Below, in pieces: positions 37,801-52,800 of a stretch of DNA of 64,000 nt. The position numbers and the translations under genes are program-made. The notes beneath the pieces are model-generated. The model was not told where the DNA came from. It saw only the letters and a program-made list of their open reading frames with translations, and searched no databases. Numbering within the stretch: position 1 is the stretch's first letter; each line of letters begins with the position of its first letter. The stretch covers positions 5,208,001-5,272,000 of the forward strand of contig NC_051124.1 in the NCBI RefSeq assembly GCF_014839805.1, in the 5' to 3' direction. The stretch comes from Manduca sexta (taxonomy: Eukaryota; Arthropoda; Insecta; Lepidoptera; Sphingidae).

Positions 37801-40800
37801 TAACTTCACTTTTCAATATTTCCTAAAAGTAATAATTTATAATTTTTACGTATTTTATATTGCAAAATCTTTTTATCACGAATTAGGTACATACCTATGT
37901 ATAAGAATTTACTTTGCCCGAAGAGAACTCATTTGAGAAATCATTATGCGAAGACATGTAGTACATACGTTATGGTAGATTTTCTTCGAAGATTATATTA
38001 TCTGAACAATATTATGAATATTGCAATCTTCTATACATAAATTGAATAATCCTTGGCAGAAAATACATGTATTTTAGATTATCTACGCTGCGTGTGTACG
38101 TGAGTGAAACTCTACCACATAATTAATTTGGTTTGATTCTGCTACGTATGAGTGAATGTAATTTGAGCATTTAGATTAGTAATGGTACCGATTGCTGATA
38201 CGAAATCCGCAGGTTCAAAACCCAGGCACGCAACTCAGACTTTTCGAAGTTATGTATTTATTGTCTGACAATTATCGCTCGCTTTAACGGTAAAACATAA
38301 CATCATGAGATCAATTATTAGGTATTGAATTCAGATCTGTATACCTAAGTTTTGAAAATAAGAATTCTGAAATCTGACTGAGGCCTGCGTGGTGCATTAA
38401 GGGCCAAACAGTCTCAATAGTAGAGATCCGTGTCCAGCAGTCGATCAATACATGGTACCTATACTTATAATAATGGCTAGAGCCTAGTACCTTATATTTG
38501 TAACGTTAACGCTTTATATGATTGAATTATCACATAATAAATAGCTGATTTAAAACTAATATATTGTAGTGTTGTATATTATATCATAAAAACTTGATTT
38601 TTTTGTGGGACCTAACGTGGAAATGATAATATTCTGATGCCAAAAAAATATGATTTATGAATCCTAACTTTTTATCTACATGCGTATTTTTTGTTTATGC
38701 TAATAAATTATATAGAACCAGCCAATAAAAGACTAATTATAATAATAAATATAACTTTATTTCAAGAAAAAGAAATACAGGGATTATAAAATTAAACTTA
38801 CCCAATAATTTTGTAATATAGTTTCAATGTCAGGGGCCCTAAACTACGCTCTGCCTGTATCTAGAGATACCTTTAATAACAGTGTCAAACTCATGAGTAG
38901 CCGATAATGCAAAAAAACTAACTGAAATCAACAAATAAAACTGTAATTCTAATAAACAAACTTAAATCTTCAAACATATATTTTTTTACTAATTAAAATT
39001 GCAAAACTACTTAGGTAGATACTTTCGACGGATATTGGCTTTAACTTATGACGGGTTATTACATTATAATAGCTGGATCTACTGTTAAACTATATTGCTC
39101 GGTTCGTTTATTTATTTCTAAACTTATATCCTTAACATGTTATTGTGCATGGAGTGTTGCTTGAACACAGACATTGCGAACAAACACTATTTTCCACACA
39201 TGTTTTATTCAATGCTGGTGATCTTGGCCGCATACTCTTGAACGTAGTTTCGTTTGATCGAGCACGACATTCGTGGATTGTGCAACCGATGGAGTCTAGC
39301 TTACCTTGACAATATTATGATACAGTTCATTCAAATATAACCTTACTACAGTAAATTGGGTAGTTAAAATCCTGTAATAGTTTAATAACGGTATCAAATG
39401 AATTCGTAAGAACTTTTTCCCCAATTTTAATCCATAACAAATTCAAATATGATGTTGATACTTATAAACATACATCCTACTTATAGGTACCAAAAACAGA
39501 ATTGGTATGTATATTATTAAGACGTATCTTTTTTATTAAAACAAAACGAGCCGTATGAGAAATTCTGGCTGCCTGCAGATTGGATAAAAACTATGTAACT
39601 CAAATGATAAGAAAGCTAAAATAAATATTCGTAGGCTGCTAAAACTGTCTTATCCTAATAAAAACAATATGAAATTCAATTTTTGCAGCACTAAGTTTGT
39701 TTTAAAACCTCTATCAATGTTTTAGTTGTCATCATATGTTTAATTTGTTCGTAAAATCATTTTGGTAAAAATCAAAGTAGAGTTTATAATAGGTACATTA
39801 AATGCCATGTTTTTATAAAAATATCATATTAGTTAGATACTAATTTACAATATGCATATACATTTAAGATTATAATTAGAACTAATTTATTTGATTTGAT
39901 AAATAAATACGAAAGCACGTGTTCATTCGTATGTAATCATTATGCAATATTTATTCATGTTCGGCTTTACACCGGTACTGACCGGTGTAGATAATTAAAA
40001 ATGAATGAAACTAAAAATAAAATAGGTATAATAGATAATTACATGAATATTAGATGTAACATTGCGTATACATTAATTTTAAATATGGAAATAAATTATA
40101 ATATACCTACCAAATTACTATTCGTGGTATTATTTTTTAGTTTACGAACAAAAAGTACAAATCAATGTAGAAGTAGAAATTTCACCATATTGTGTAGTTC
40201 CTCTAACACCAGATTCATTCATTCATTCATTTTGATATCAACATGACACCAATCTTTAAAAAGCCTGTTTAATTATGCGATAAAATTCAAAATAACACCA
40301 ATGTTTTTGCATATTGGGAATTTTGGGGATAATGGATATATTTGTCACAAAATTGATTGGCAAAAAACAATTTTATCTTATAGCCAGTGGATCATTTTTA
40401 TGGCTTAAATTTAGTACAGTTCAGCGATAAAAAAACTCATTAACCGATGAAACCTAATAATCGTTGGTCCTCGCTTAACTCGCGTGTTCTCATATTCGAT
40501 AGATAAGGAAAAAATCACTCAATTATAAAGCGTAAAAGCGGTGGTCAGTATTTGAGATATAAGGATGTTCTGAAAAGACATATGAAGAGATGCAATATAG
40601 AGCCCTCTGAATGGGAGGCGCTGGCAAGGCGACGCGACGTACCGAATGGAGACGCCTCATACAACTACAGGTGGACGCCGTCGAAACTGAACGTCGTAAG
40701 GAAATTGATAAGAAACGTGACCAGCTAAAGACCCGTCCATCGGTGATCATTAATTATAATAACGTCGGCGGGTTATTGACGTGCCAAAATTGCGCTCGTA

Positions 40801-43800
40801 CTTTCGTTAATAAAATTGGCTATACAAGTCACGTAAGAGCGCATCGAAGAGCAGAAGCGCGACTAGAGGATGCCCAGTCTTAGCTCAAGTTAAATATGCC
40901 TGTCCAGTTTCTACAGTCGCCGTGGCCGACATCATCAAAGATTTTGATACCGGTTGGTGATCCTTTGACTTGAAAAACAGCACTTAACTCTTCCATAATT
41001 TGAGAGATTTTTATTTTTTCTGTAGGCAAACGACCAAGGTGACCGCCTGATGGTAAGCAACATCCGCCGCAACAGAATCTATGAAGATTCTGCAATGCCA
41101 AAGGCACAGCCATGCCGTTTCCTATTGAGAGGTGAGTACTCTTTTTAAGCCTCGTTTAAGGAAGGACAAGTTATAGCGCTCCGAGAACACCGAAACAGGG
41201 AGTTTATTCCAAAAGAGTGATATGTTTCTAGTTATTTTATGTTACTTATTCGGAAGTTTCGGTTAAATTTAAATTTTATAATTAATTTTTATTTGAAATA
41301 TGAAAATATTTTTCATTTACCAATCTTCAGAAATAATCGATACGAAGAATAATATGCTAATTACAAGGTTCAAAGGTTCCCCAATGTTGATATATTAAGT
41401 ATGGGTATTGGGAACATTAACTTAATACAAGTTCGTACATAGTTAAAATACATGTTCAGTTTTGTGAATGGTACATGACCGTCATTTTATGCAAATTGTT
41501 ACGCAGAAATATCAAAATTATTAAAAAGTGTAAGTACTACAATCAATGTCTGACCTTATACGCGGCAATCGATATTTTTATACAGTTAACAAACATATAT
41601 TTAGATATTTTTTAAATAAGGCTCGAATATAAATGCAAAATATAATAAAAGATGACCCTGTAATGACATCTTTTTTTACAATTAGTTTTTTTTTACAAAT
41701 AGTCACTTTCATAAAACTTTAATACTTTACCACCTATACTTATTATTTAAGAAAACGTTTTGCAAATCCGCTGTCGCATCATTTTTATGAGAGATTTGCA
41801 ATAACTTACCGATTCTCCGTAACTTTAATCAGTAAAGGTTGTTATTATTAGGTACGTAACATATGGAGTACGTAAATAATGTCGTTAACCGACTCATTAA
41901 ACAAATTCAGCTGAATAAATTTGCCATGAATTGATAACCTATGTCGCGAAGGCATGCGATACATTAGCGATTATTATTACTCTTAATAAAGAAAGAATAA
42001 AACTTGCTATTATTTAAAATGCAACCTCTATAAATTATAAAAGAATTAGTCCTTTAATGATAATTGCCTTAAAAAATTCAGAGAGCCACAAAGTTAAAAA
42101 CTGGGTCCGGAAACCTGTCTTGGATTAAATAAATTTTAATAAACGCAGAGCCATGTCATTGCCCTGAACTGACGTCTTCTTGTGTTAAAAATATGTTTGT
42201 TTTAGTTTTATTTAATTTCCGCAGAAAACTTATTGTATTCATTGAGTCGCTAATAAACCCTAATCCACTGATTAACAGGAATACAGTAAATTGGCACATT
42301 TTATTTGTAATTGAAATTTATGCCTTTAATGGACAGTAATGACGGTGTAAGAAGTTTTCTAATTCGTTTGTTTAATTCTTTTATCATAATTATAAACAAT
42401 TTATTCAGATGCATATATTTAAAAAACATTGACCCACTAATTAACTGACTAAAATTAATATTTCTGTTTATTTAACGCACATTAGTCAAGATTAAAACAT
42501 TAAATGAATGATAATTTTATTTGAAAACATCTATTTGCATAATAAACGGGATTTTTCTATATTGACCTTAACCTACATACAAATACTCAATAAACAACGT
42601 TAGGAGGAATATGTAGATAATATACCAAAAAAAATTGTAAAGGAGTAACTTAGTCTGTGTGGCGAACGCCCTAAATTTAGATTAGTTAGGGTTTATTTTC
42701 TAATAATACCGCATTTGTTTATGAATCATCTACTTATTTTTTATTAATAACCCTTATAATTAAGGGTTTAAAAGGCCTTTATTTTTTTAATTTATAGCAT
42801 TTTAATGATCGAAGTGCCTTATTTGTGTGACTTCGATAATCAAGCCATGCATACGTGCCAAAAATTTGCGCGCGACATTACCACTCTAATTGTACTTAAG
42901 AAAGATTTCGTATATAGGCATAATCTGAATACATTTTATTACTACTACAGAATATATGTAACAATTAAATTGATCACAGTCATACTGCAATTCTGGTGTA
43001 ATTAGTCATAAATAAAAAAAAACGAATAAGTTTTGAACTCGGAAGTTTTATGGGTTCCCGACTGTCTTATATTTACATAAAACCTTGATACCTTTTTGAT
43101 GCAGATATTACGAGCTGCACACTGAGTTGAGTGCTGCGTTATTTATAAGTACGAAAATATTTTTCAACCTTATTTAAATAAACTTCATGCACTTGCCCCA
43201 TTAGGGATTAAGGCCAAATTCGTTTTTATTGATCATTACCTTAGTTACGAAGGATAGGAAGGTTCTGTGTACATTATCTTCAATAATACATTCGCATTCT
43301 AGCGTATCTAAGAAATCTTATTAGTATTTATGGACAGATTTCAGTCGTCGTAGTTATCTGAGATAGGAATACGCATTGGGGATATGTTATCGTTTCTCTA
43401 AAGATTATATTATGTAGATAAACTAACTTACTTCTCTGTCGGTGGAATCGTGCCCTAAATTGTAAACTTATAAAAGTATAAACAGTACTAATTTACAGTT
43501 CAATACGGATCTCTTATACTGATCGTTGAAGGAAGGATGGAAAAAGGTTTATTCGATTTACAGAGACTGTAAAAAGGTTTTTACTGACTCCAAAAAAGCA
43601 GGTTCTATATCTGAATTGTATGAATGTTTGTAAGTCCGCAATTTTGTCCAAAAATCCTGATTAAGGAACAAATAGTTGAATCAATATTAGCTTTGTATCG
43701 ACGTATTAACTAATCCACTAAAGAGGTTACAGTTGGCAAAAAAATGTATCAAATTCAGACAAAAGATAACCTACAAGCGGATATCATGTTGCAGTAAATC

Positions 43801-46800
43801 AATAACACAACTATTTGAGAATGTAGAACACTTAAAATACATCTTCCTTCACTAATTTAACATAACTTTGTCGCTCTAATAAAACACGAACATCATTGTT
43901 TTGTTTACGCAGTAGCGCATAACTCGATAGTAAAACTACAGCTTTTGTGAAAAAAATATTAGGATTATTTAAAATACGATGCTGTAATTTATTCTTTACA
44001 CTTAGATTATATTTCGAGCTCTGTTTGTGTGAAAAATGTTTCTTGAAATAGAACTCACATTGAGCACTTATTTTCTTAGGAAAGAAAGGTAACCATGTTC
44101 TGAATATATCTACGTAGGCCACTTGGTTTATTTTGTGCCAAATTTAATAAAAATCCATCTTGTGGTAGACGACTTTACTATTAAAAACATAAATTAATAC
44201 CTGCTTACTAACCAGTCTTTTTTTGGAATAAGAGTGAAAACTAAGTGAATTGACTTAATTTTCAAGGTTAACTCTAGTCTATAAAAAGAAAAAACGCAGT
44301 GTGGGGTTTAAACAAAAACAAAAACTAACTCTAGACCTACGTCTCAAATGAAAACTGTAGATATTTCTTGAACACGTGAAAGCGGAGATATCAGTCATTG
44401 TCCCTTTATTTTAAGACCGTTAGTCTTCAAACAGACTAAACATACAATGTAATGTATGACACGTGCTCGTACGGAATTGTCAGATTGTCTATTTACGACC
44501 CTCTTTCACCGAATGGACAACATATGTAAATGTCCAAAGAACAGACTTAACAATATACTTGCGTTGTCTAGGCGAGTGGTCTTGCTTTCTAAAAGATATT
44601 GCTATTTCTACAGTAACTGTTATGGCAATTGAAACCGATTAAGATAAATTCTGGATAAAGTTTCGGTGTCGATTTAGAAATGATTGTATTGCGCTGAAGC
44701 CTGCAACTTGTTGCCCCAGACACACCACACTAAATAACGACAAGGATACATCAATACATATCGTCAATTCCGTCATCTACGCTATCAGAACCAACAGCTT
44801 TTAATATGTTAAAATTTACTAGTAGTAAAGTGAACTACTCAAGGATATAGTTCTCTCTGTATGCTCCGAAGTTATTCATCGTTTTAGTGCTAATTTAAAG
44901 CCTAGATGTTTCTGGTTCAAGACTACGACTATTAAACGATTTGAAAGTTCTCTTTCATCAATATGGTGAACTTGGGTATAAAATTATTTCTACACTGAAT
45001 GTGAATAAATTCCAATATTTATTGTTTAATAAACTATGGAAATAGGTATAATTCAGCGTCTTTGGTATTATAAAAGTACTGGGCCGGCCCGTCCATAGGG
45101 TGATCAGTGCGACTGCTCCAGGCGTCTAGACGCGCGCGCCATTAGCTTCAAAGGAGCCTTAGTTTTAAGTGCTGGCTTTAGGGTGGATCAGGACAGTCGG
45201 TTGCCCGGGCGCTAGGTCCTAACTCCTAGGGATATATTTGAGACAAAAAAAATTCTAAACAAAAAAAACGCGATAAAAAAAAATCGCTTGGGGCGCCGAA
45301 GTATACAAGGCCGATTCGGTAGAAGCATATTTAAAAATATCTTATAAATGTTTCATTTTATAATAGTCCCAAAAATTACAAGAGCTTGTTGCAATTAAAA
45401 AATGTTTAAGGTATATACGGAAACGGTTTCTTAAAAATAAACATTTACTTCATTAAACAGTTAGATATTATAATTTTATTTTCAATGCCAAGATCAGACA
45501 CGAAATTAAGAAGTAGAATGCAAGTAGTTACGGTAACGAATTAACATAATATTACGTATGTGCATATAATATGTATACAGTGTTGCAAAAAACATTTATC
45601 AAAAATCTAGTTTAAACAAATACCGTTATGTTAACTCGAAATACTTTAAAATGTTTACTCATTCTTTATTTAGTATAAGTTAACACTACCATTAATTGTA
45701 TAAGCTTAAATTAGAATGAATATAAAATAATCACAATATTGGCTATAATAAATAGAACTACGTTGACTATACTTTTAGTCTCCGTTACGGAGAGACTTTA
45801 AAAGGGAAATAAGTAGTAAATTTATGAACATAGCGACAGCGACCAGTCTCTGACAATAATATTGTATTTGCATAGTTTATTTTTTTTAACAGTGAACGAC
45901 CTTCGATCTTGAACAACAATAAAGTACGAGTATACTGATGTTTTTCTTAAAAAAGAACAATACTTAGATTTAGAATTTTAAGACTTAATTTTTTTCCAAG
46001 TCTTATTTGCAACACAAATTCTATTGAAGTCCTATCCTATCAATGAAGAATTAAGATACCGATATAATAATCAAAATCAGTAACCATTTAATATTGAGTC
46101 AATAACTTTATTATTTTATAAATATTATAAAATGGATTCGACCATATTACCGTTGAAATAGTAGGTGTAGATATTACGCAATAATTACAATAAATTGTAG
46201 TAAACCTTGACATAAACTGCCTATAAATACGAGCTTTTCTGAAATGTATTTTACTTTTATATTGAACAATTTACGGAGTTGACGCAATTTAATTTTATAA
46301 ACTTAAGTAACTGAAAAGAGTAAGAAAATTATAAGGAAAACAAAGGCAATGACTCGCAAGTCTACGTCGCAAAATTATATTCTTAACAAGGATATATTAA
46401 CATATTATAATGCTATATAAAAAGTTTCTTGAACCCATGTGGCACGTGGCCGTATTTTGTACTGAATCGTATTTTTTTATCTTAATGGGTTATCCAACGG
46501 AATTCATTAGCACAGTCTGTAATACAAATACGACTACATAATTACTGTAGAGTAGCAATATCGGTCATTAATATGAACGGTAGTAATTTTATTTATTACG
46601 GATGTTCCGATGCTACGAGGTATCAATAAAAGTGGTTTGGTTTTTTTTGTTGTCACCTTTTGTTTTTGAGTAGTTTTCATTGTTTTGCTAGCAGTTGATA
46701 TGTTTTCTTTCTTCATGTTTTCGGTAGTTGGTAGTTTGGTGGAAATTTCAAAATCGTTAACTTTCAAATCAATCAACCGGAGCGTTCCGTTCTTTGATAT

Positions 46801-49800
46801 ATTCCTTCCGTTTTCAAACGTATTATTTTCAACACCTTTTAGTAGAGGTTTAGGGATCGTAGCATCATTTTCAAGAGCTTTTGAACTAAAGATCTTTTGG
46901 GAATTAGACTTTTCTAAACCAGTACCAGGCCAAAAATCTAATGTCCCAAAAGTACTTAATTCCGTACAATAATGTAAAATAATGATGTATATCGTTTATA
47001 AGTTTACACATTTTGAATTTTTTATACAAGTTAAGGCCCTCCTCCGAGCAAATGGCCTTGAGCATACGTTCAATACATTTATTTAGCGCAATAGCTACGG
47101 GCAGTGATATACAAAAAAATACGAATAGTTGCTTTAAATAACCAATTTTAGGTATTTTTGAAATTTGTACATTATACAATATTGTCTTCATCTGCTTTGG
47201 TGGCGTAGTATTACGATAAGACTGCAGTGATGAGGTATCAGGTGCGATCCCCGGGCCAACGAAACTGATATTCAGTTTTTTAACTCAGTGTCAGCCCAGA
47301 GTCTGAAATTTGTGCCCGATATGGCAATAGGCTCGTCCCCATCACATCATGGGACAGAATAAAAAAAGTGCCCTGCGTCGGTTGTGCCTCTGCCTACACC
47401 TCCCGTGATAAAAGGCTTGAATGTGTGTGTCTGTGTGTGTGTTCCGGGATAAAAGTCCCACTATATATTTTACCGGGATAGTAGCCTATAACCTTCCCAG
47501 GGTATTAAACTATCTCCATACCAAATTTCTTTTATAAATACCACGTTTTATGTCACGTCCCGTTCCCGTGGGAACGGGATAAAAAGTCTGGTTCTATGCT
47601 ACCTCCCTACTAATTTTCAGCCAAATCGGTTCAGTCGTTCTTGAGTTATAAATAGATTATTTAGATAGAAATTAACACAACTTTCTTTTATATTTATAGA
47701 CTTGTCATTCGTGTCGTCGCAAATTTAGTTAGATATCTCTTAAGATTTTTTGTTTCATTTGCGTCGCTTACAATTTAACAAAACAATGTTTTCGTGTCTA
47801 TGTAAGTAATTTAAAAATTTGAAGAACTACGATATTTAAACTTTAGTTTCTCAAGAACACAATGATGTTTGTTTGACAAAGGTATCGTTTTTCTATATGA
47901 TCCACAAGATATAGCAAAAACTTATGACAACCATATAACAAGGCCGGACAAAGTTCACTGCGTCAAGATATAAGTAGTGTCTTATTATGATGGAATCAGA
48001 CATGCTTGTATAATAATTGAGATCAACACGGCTGTAGTTATTATATTAAACTGTACCTGTAAAGCATTAGTTTAACTAACGCCACGATATTATATTTTGT
48101 TGTTATTGCAAAAAAACTTCAAGAAACGCTTTCGAGAATATGAAAAATATCATAGCTTTATTGTACACCATAAACAAATCATTGTGCTCAATATTAAAAC
48201 AATAAAGTCTAAAAGAAGGTACAATTGGCGGTCTTATTGCTCGAGGCAATCTCTTACAGACAACCATTAGATGGAATGAGAAACAATGATGAAAAGAATA
48301 GTCTAGGGCTATTAGCATTAGCTAATACAAATATATAATTATCATTGTAACTTAAACTATACTGTCCAAACTTAGGGACTTGTAACTTGGCGAGGCCTAC
48401 GTTAAGTAGTAGACGGCGACAGGCTATTTGAATTGAGTTGAATTGTCCAAAGCTATTAAGGTAGTACTTTTCGGCCCCCAAGGATAAATTCTGTCGTTTT
48501 GCTAATGGACGTTGACCTGTAAAACTCACACGTCGTTTCAAAAGTCCGAGAATAACATAAGGAAATAATATATGTAGCAGAAAAACATACGGTAAGTTAA
48601 GTACTAATTAAATATTTCTTAAAAAACGAAACAAATGCGAGTTAGCTGCGAGGTTCTGTAGGCACATTAATAGGTAAAGTATCTATATACAGAAGATCAC
48701 ACATGACACGGTTATTGCACCAAACGTAAATATTAAGTTTGTAATAGTATTTTTTTTTTATTAAAGATCATAAATTTACGGTTTTCAAATTGTCTCTTTT
48801 ACTTGTGCTCTAAATCAAAGCTTCTTGCCTAATTTCATGATTCTAGGTCGACGGGAAGTACCTACTCTATAAGCTTAGATTCCTTTCTTAAATCAAAAAT
48901 TATGTGAAAATATGCGTCGTAGAAGGGCATATCTTTTAAGTGCATTAACTTACAAAATTTGATTTTTTTTACAGCTAAAATAATAAATAATAGTGCATTA
49001 AAGTATAAATCCCTCTATGTTTTCCTGAGGAAAAAGGCTCTTGAGTCTTGACACAGACAGACGGATAACAAAGTAATTCTATAAGAGTTCCTTTTGAGAT
49101 ACGGAACCTTATAAACTATAATTATATAGGCACATTTTATTATATTATATTATTAATACATATCAACAAATAATAATATTACTGCCAGAAATAAGTATCC
49201 TTGATATTTACACTTTTACATAAAAGTAAAACATTTGGTGCGCAATTACGCGCTTCAGTTACTTAATATAATTCTAAGGCAATTTCCATACATAATAATA
49301 GGTTGGCAACATCACGACAATTCAGCGGGTAGATGTGAAAGATGCTCGTGTGTTGCACAATGTGTATCGTAACAGGTTGGTTAACTTGGAATATTAGACG
49401 AAGCCTCTGAGTAATTCGCACGGTTTGCTAATCAATTGTAAAAAGTTAATGTTACATTCTAACTGAACATATTGTAGTCTTAAATGTGTGGTATGTCATT
49501 TATTCTATTTCTTTCTGCACCGTTGATTTGATTACATTTTTCAATATTTCATTTTGAGTAGAGCAAATAATAAAGGAGAATAAAGGTGCTGAAAGAAATA
49601 TAATTGAAATATGCTGCACATTAAATTGCCTTGCATCATTAGGTGTTAACGAGAACGGGATCCAATAAATATGGTAACATGTCAATACATAGAGGAGGTA
49701 GAATGTTTTTAAACCATAAGATAAACAAAAGAAGCATTACATTTAAAAACAAAAATACTTTATATAACTTCTTCTTTTCAATTCTTTTTTTAATGTTTAT

Positions 49801-52800
49801 AGGCACATTAAATACTTTTTTAGAGACGGTCTTACCAATGACAATTAAATGGGTTATTCCTAAGCTATACGAAATCCATTGCAAAAAGAATCATCTAAAT
49901 CAGACAACGAGGTAGACAATTATCGCTGAACAAACATATTTTTTACAATGAATAGATAATCTCTCTACTTTGGAGTCGTTTAAAAAGTATCGCAAAGGTT
50001 GTGAGTTATAACTTATGGCACTCGTCAGCCTTGTCATAGATAATGTGATTAATCATTGCCCTAAAACAGGTTCCTCGCGTGGCGCATGCCAGTGTGCTGT
50101 CTATTAAACTTTAACCTTAATTGATTTAAATCACTATCTTAATTGCATGCGTTTAGCCTTAATAAAGTTTATAAAACATATTTTTCGCATTTTAATGTTG
50201 ACCAAAATCACGCAAAATGTGTTTAATTTTTATAACTACAGAGGTAATTGGATTTAATAATAATTTTGAATATGTAAATATAGTTTTATACATTTATTCA
50301 GAGAGTACCTAATCTTAATGTGTAACTTTACTTCGATCATGCTTAATTGCAAACATTATTCCATTAAGTAATACCAAAATATATACTGAATAAGCTTTAC
50401 CATAAATGTGCTAATAGTCTGTAATATTATTTACCCTATTAGTTAAATAATAGAGTTCATATTAATGTATTTGACGGCTTACATCAAACGGCAAGCAAAC
50501 AACAGAGCATCTAAAAAATACAACTAAGTATATTCATAAGTAGTATACGCCCTATCATAAACTACAAAAAATATACACTTAGTAAACGGGTTGATTAAAT
50601 CATTAAAAATGAATTGTGATTGTTCGATTACATGGTGTACGGCGACCCTGTATACTGTCGCAATCATCGACATCGACCGATGACCGTTTGCAAGAGCAAC
50701 AACCAAATAAAATACAAGGTCGCAACGCTCCGCCACGTTGGGCCCGCTGCACTTGAAAGGCGAATTCGACTTTAAATGGCGCGACTAAATTGACGCAAGG
50801 TTTCCCTTGAATATCGCGAAACGGTATTTAACGTTTACCAATAAGAAATTTTGATATTAGATGAGACGACTCTATCTGTATTGTGTTGTAGATAGCTTTT
50901 CGTTTGCCTACTAGAACATCGTTATTGCCTCTTTAAAAATTGTAATAACACATAAAATATAAATATATTGACGTCACAGTCACTTGAATATATCTTCATA
51001 GTTTGCAAACAAAACTATTTTATATTGTGTACTAGTGGCGATCTAAATACGTTTTTTATACAAAGACGAATCCAACGTAATCTTTCTATATATTATGAAA
51101 TTAAAGGTTCACGTTCACGTTTAGTAATATTGATATTACGGAAAAGCAATTATAAGCGGGCAGACCCATGGTCAACAGCTAGTTATAATTTATAACCTCC
51201 ACACAATTATATATCGCTAGCTGTTTGTTTGCGGCACCACCTACGTGAAAAGTTTTTTCCAGGATAAATATTTTCCCGGTATTAAGAGTCTGAGTAGCCT
51301 ATAGCTTTCGATCTGTTAATCGAATCCTATAGCGTTCAGGAATAATGTAGTTTGCGATTAGTGAAAATAAATTAAAAATCGGTTTAATAGAAGCTGAAAT
51401 TAGCACGTTCAAACAAACAAACTCTTCAGCTTTATATATTAGTATAGATAGTAAGGATGTAGTATAACGGATATAATAAATAGCTTTTGATAAACGCAAT
51501 TTTATTTTTATGTTTCCGAAACACATATTATTAATGTTAATAAAATCTTTGACCTCCTTTAGAAATGCATGATCTCGTTTTATCTCATTGAATTGTTATT
51601 TATCAGCAATGAATCCTTGTTTATTCACTCTAGACCAGCGTGATGAACTAACTCTAAGACCTGCTCAATTATAGCCACATATGGTATATATAGGATTTAT
51701 ATTTTATTTTGTAAAGGACGAGTTAAAGTACTAATACTGTGCTACTAGCCGCCCTGAACTGAAGTTCGTTACTCGTTAGTAGGTTGCCCTCAGCATGGTC
51801 ACTTAATTTTTCAAGGGTTGCGAGCGCCTAGAGCGCTCACCAGGAGTCCGGTTTGTTTATTATATCGATCCCCGTCAGGGTAATAAACATGAGGCATATC
51901 AAAAAAACACTGTCCTGTTAGATGATAAGTATATATACCACCACAATGAGGTGACTCTACATGCATTTAGCATCTATAGCAGGACATGAATAACACTTTT
52001 GCTTCTGTTTTCCGATCTGGTTTAAACTTCAATAGACGACCCACTGACCGTGATGTCTAACCATGATGGATGATGACTCTAGTTAGCTCATGGCGAAGTC
52101 ATTACAAAATATCTAACACGGGATTAATTGTAACGCAAGAGAGAGCTGTTCCGCATTGTGCTTTTAGATATTGTGCAGACTGATGATGGAGAAGACAAAA
52201 CATCATAAATTTGCTAATTCAGTTAGCTATATTGCTACCTTTTAATTTTTTGGTATAATGCGCTAGCCCTTTTTATGTGTACAAAGGTGAGTAAAATTAT
52301 ATGTTGATGTTATATATTTTTTTTATTAATAATAAAAGCAATATTTATCAGAGGCCGTGAAGGATATATTTAAAATGACATGTAAGGCGAAAAATAGAAC
52401 GTGTTTAATATTAAAATTGTAAGGTTAACATCATTAAGTATTTGAATATATTTTATTCGTTATTCAATTGTTGCAAAACTTCTTTGACCTCAGAAGAGAG
52501 TGGTACAAATAAATGCCTTTTGTGTATAGTAAATATTTGTTATTTGACCACCGAGCCATGAGCGATAACAGGCAATTCACTTTCATTTACTTGTCAAATA
52601 CAACGCAGTCCGAACTGTTTTTTCTCTTAGCGTGTGATGTTATATTTGTGTCATACAAATGTTCGCTTCGTGTATATTTTGTTTTCCTGGAAAGATTAAC
52701 CGGCCCGATCTTTTATGGACCAAGTGCGGAAAGAGGAACTCACAACTAAACGTCATTTAAATTATTTTAAATACTTTAATGCTAATCGTACGAAGATATT

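Noticed and set aside
43832..44136. About 100 codons open on the minus strand
   Set aside because: No ATG near its start, no known family, and AT-driven composition; possibly an old transposon piece but not supportable.
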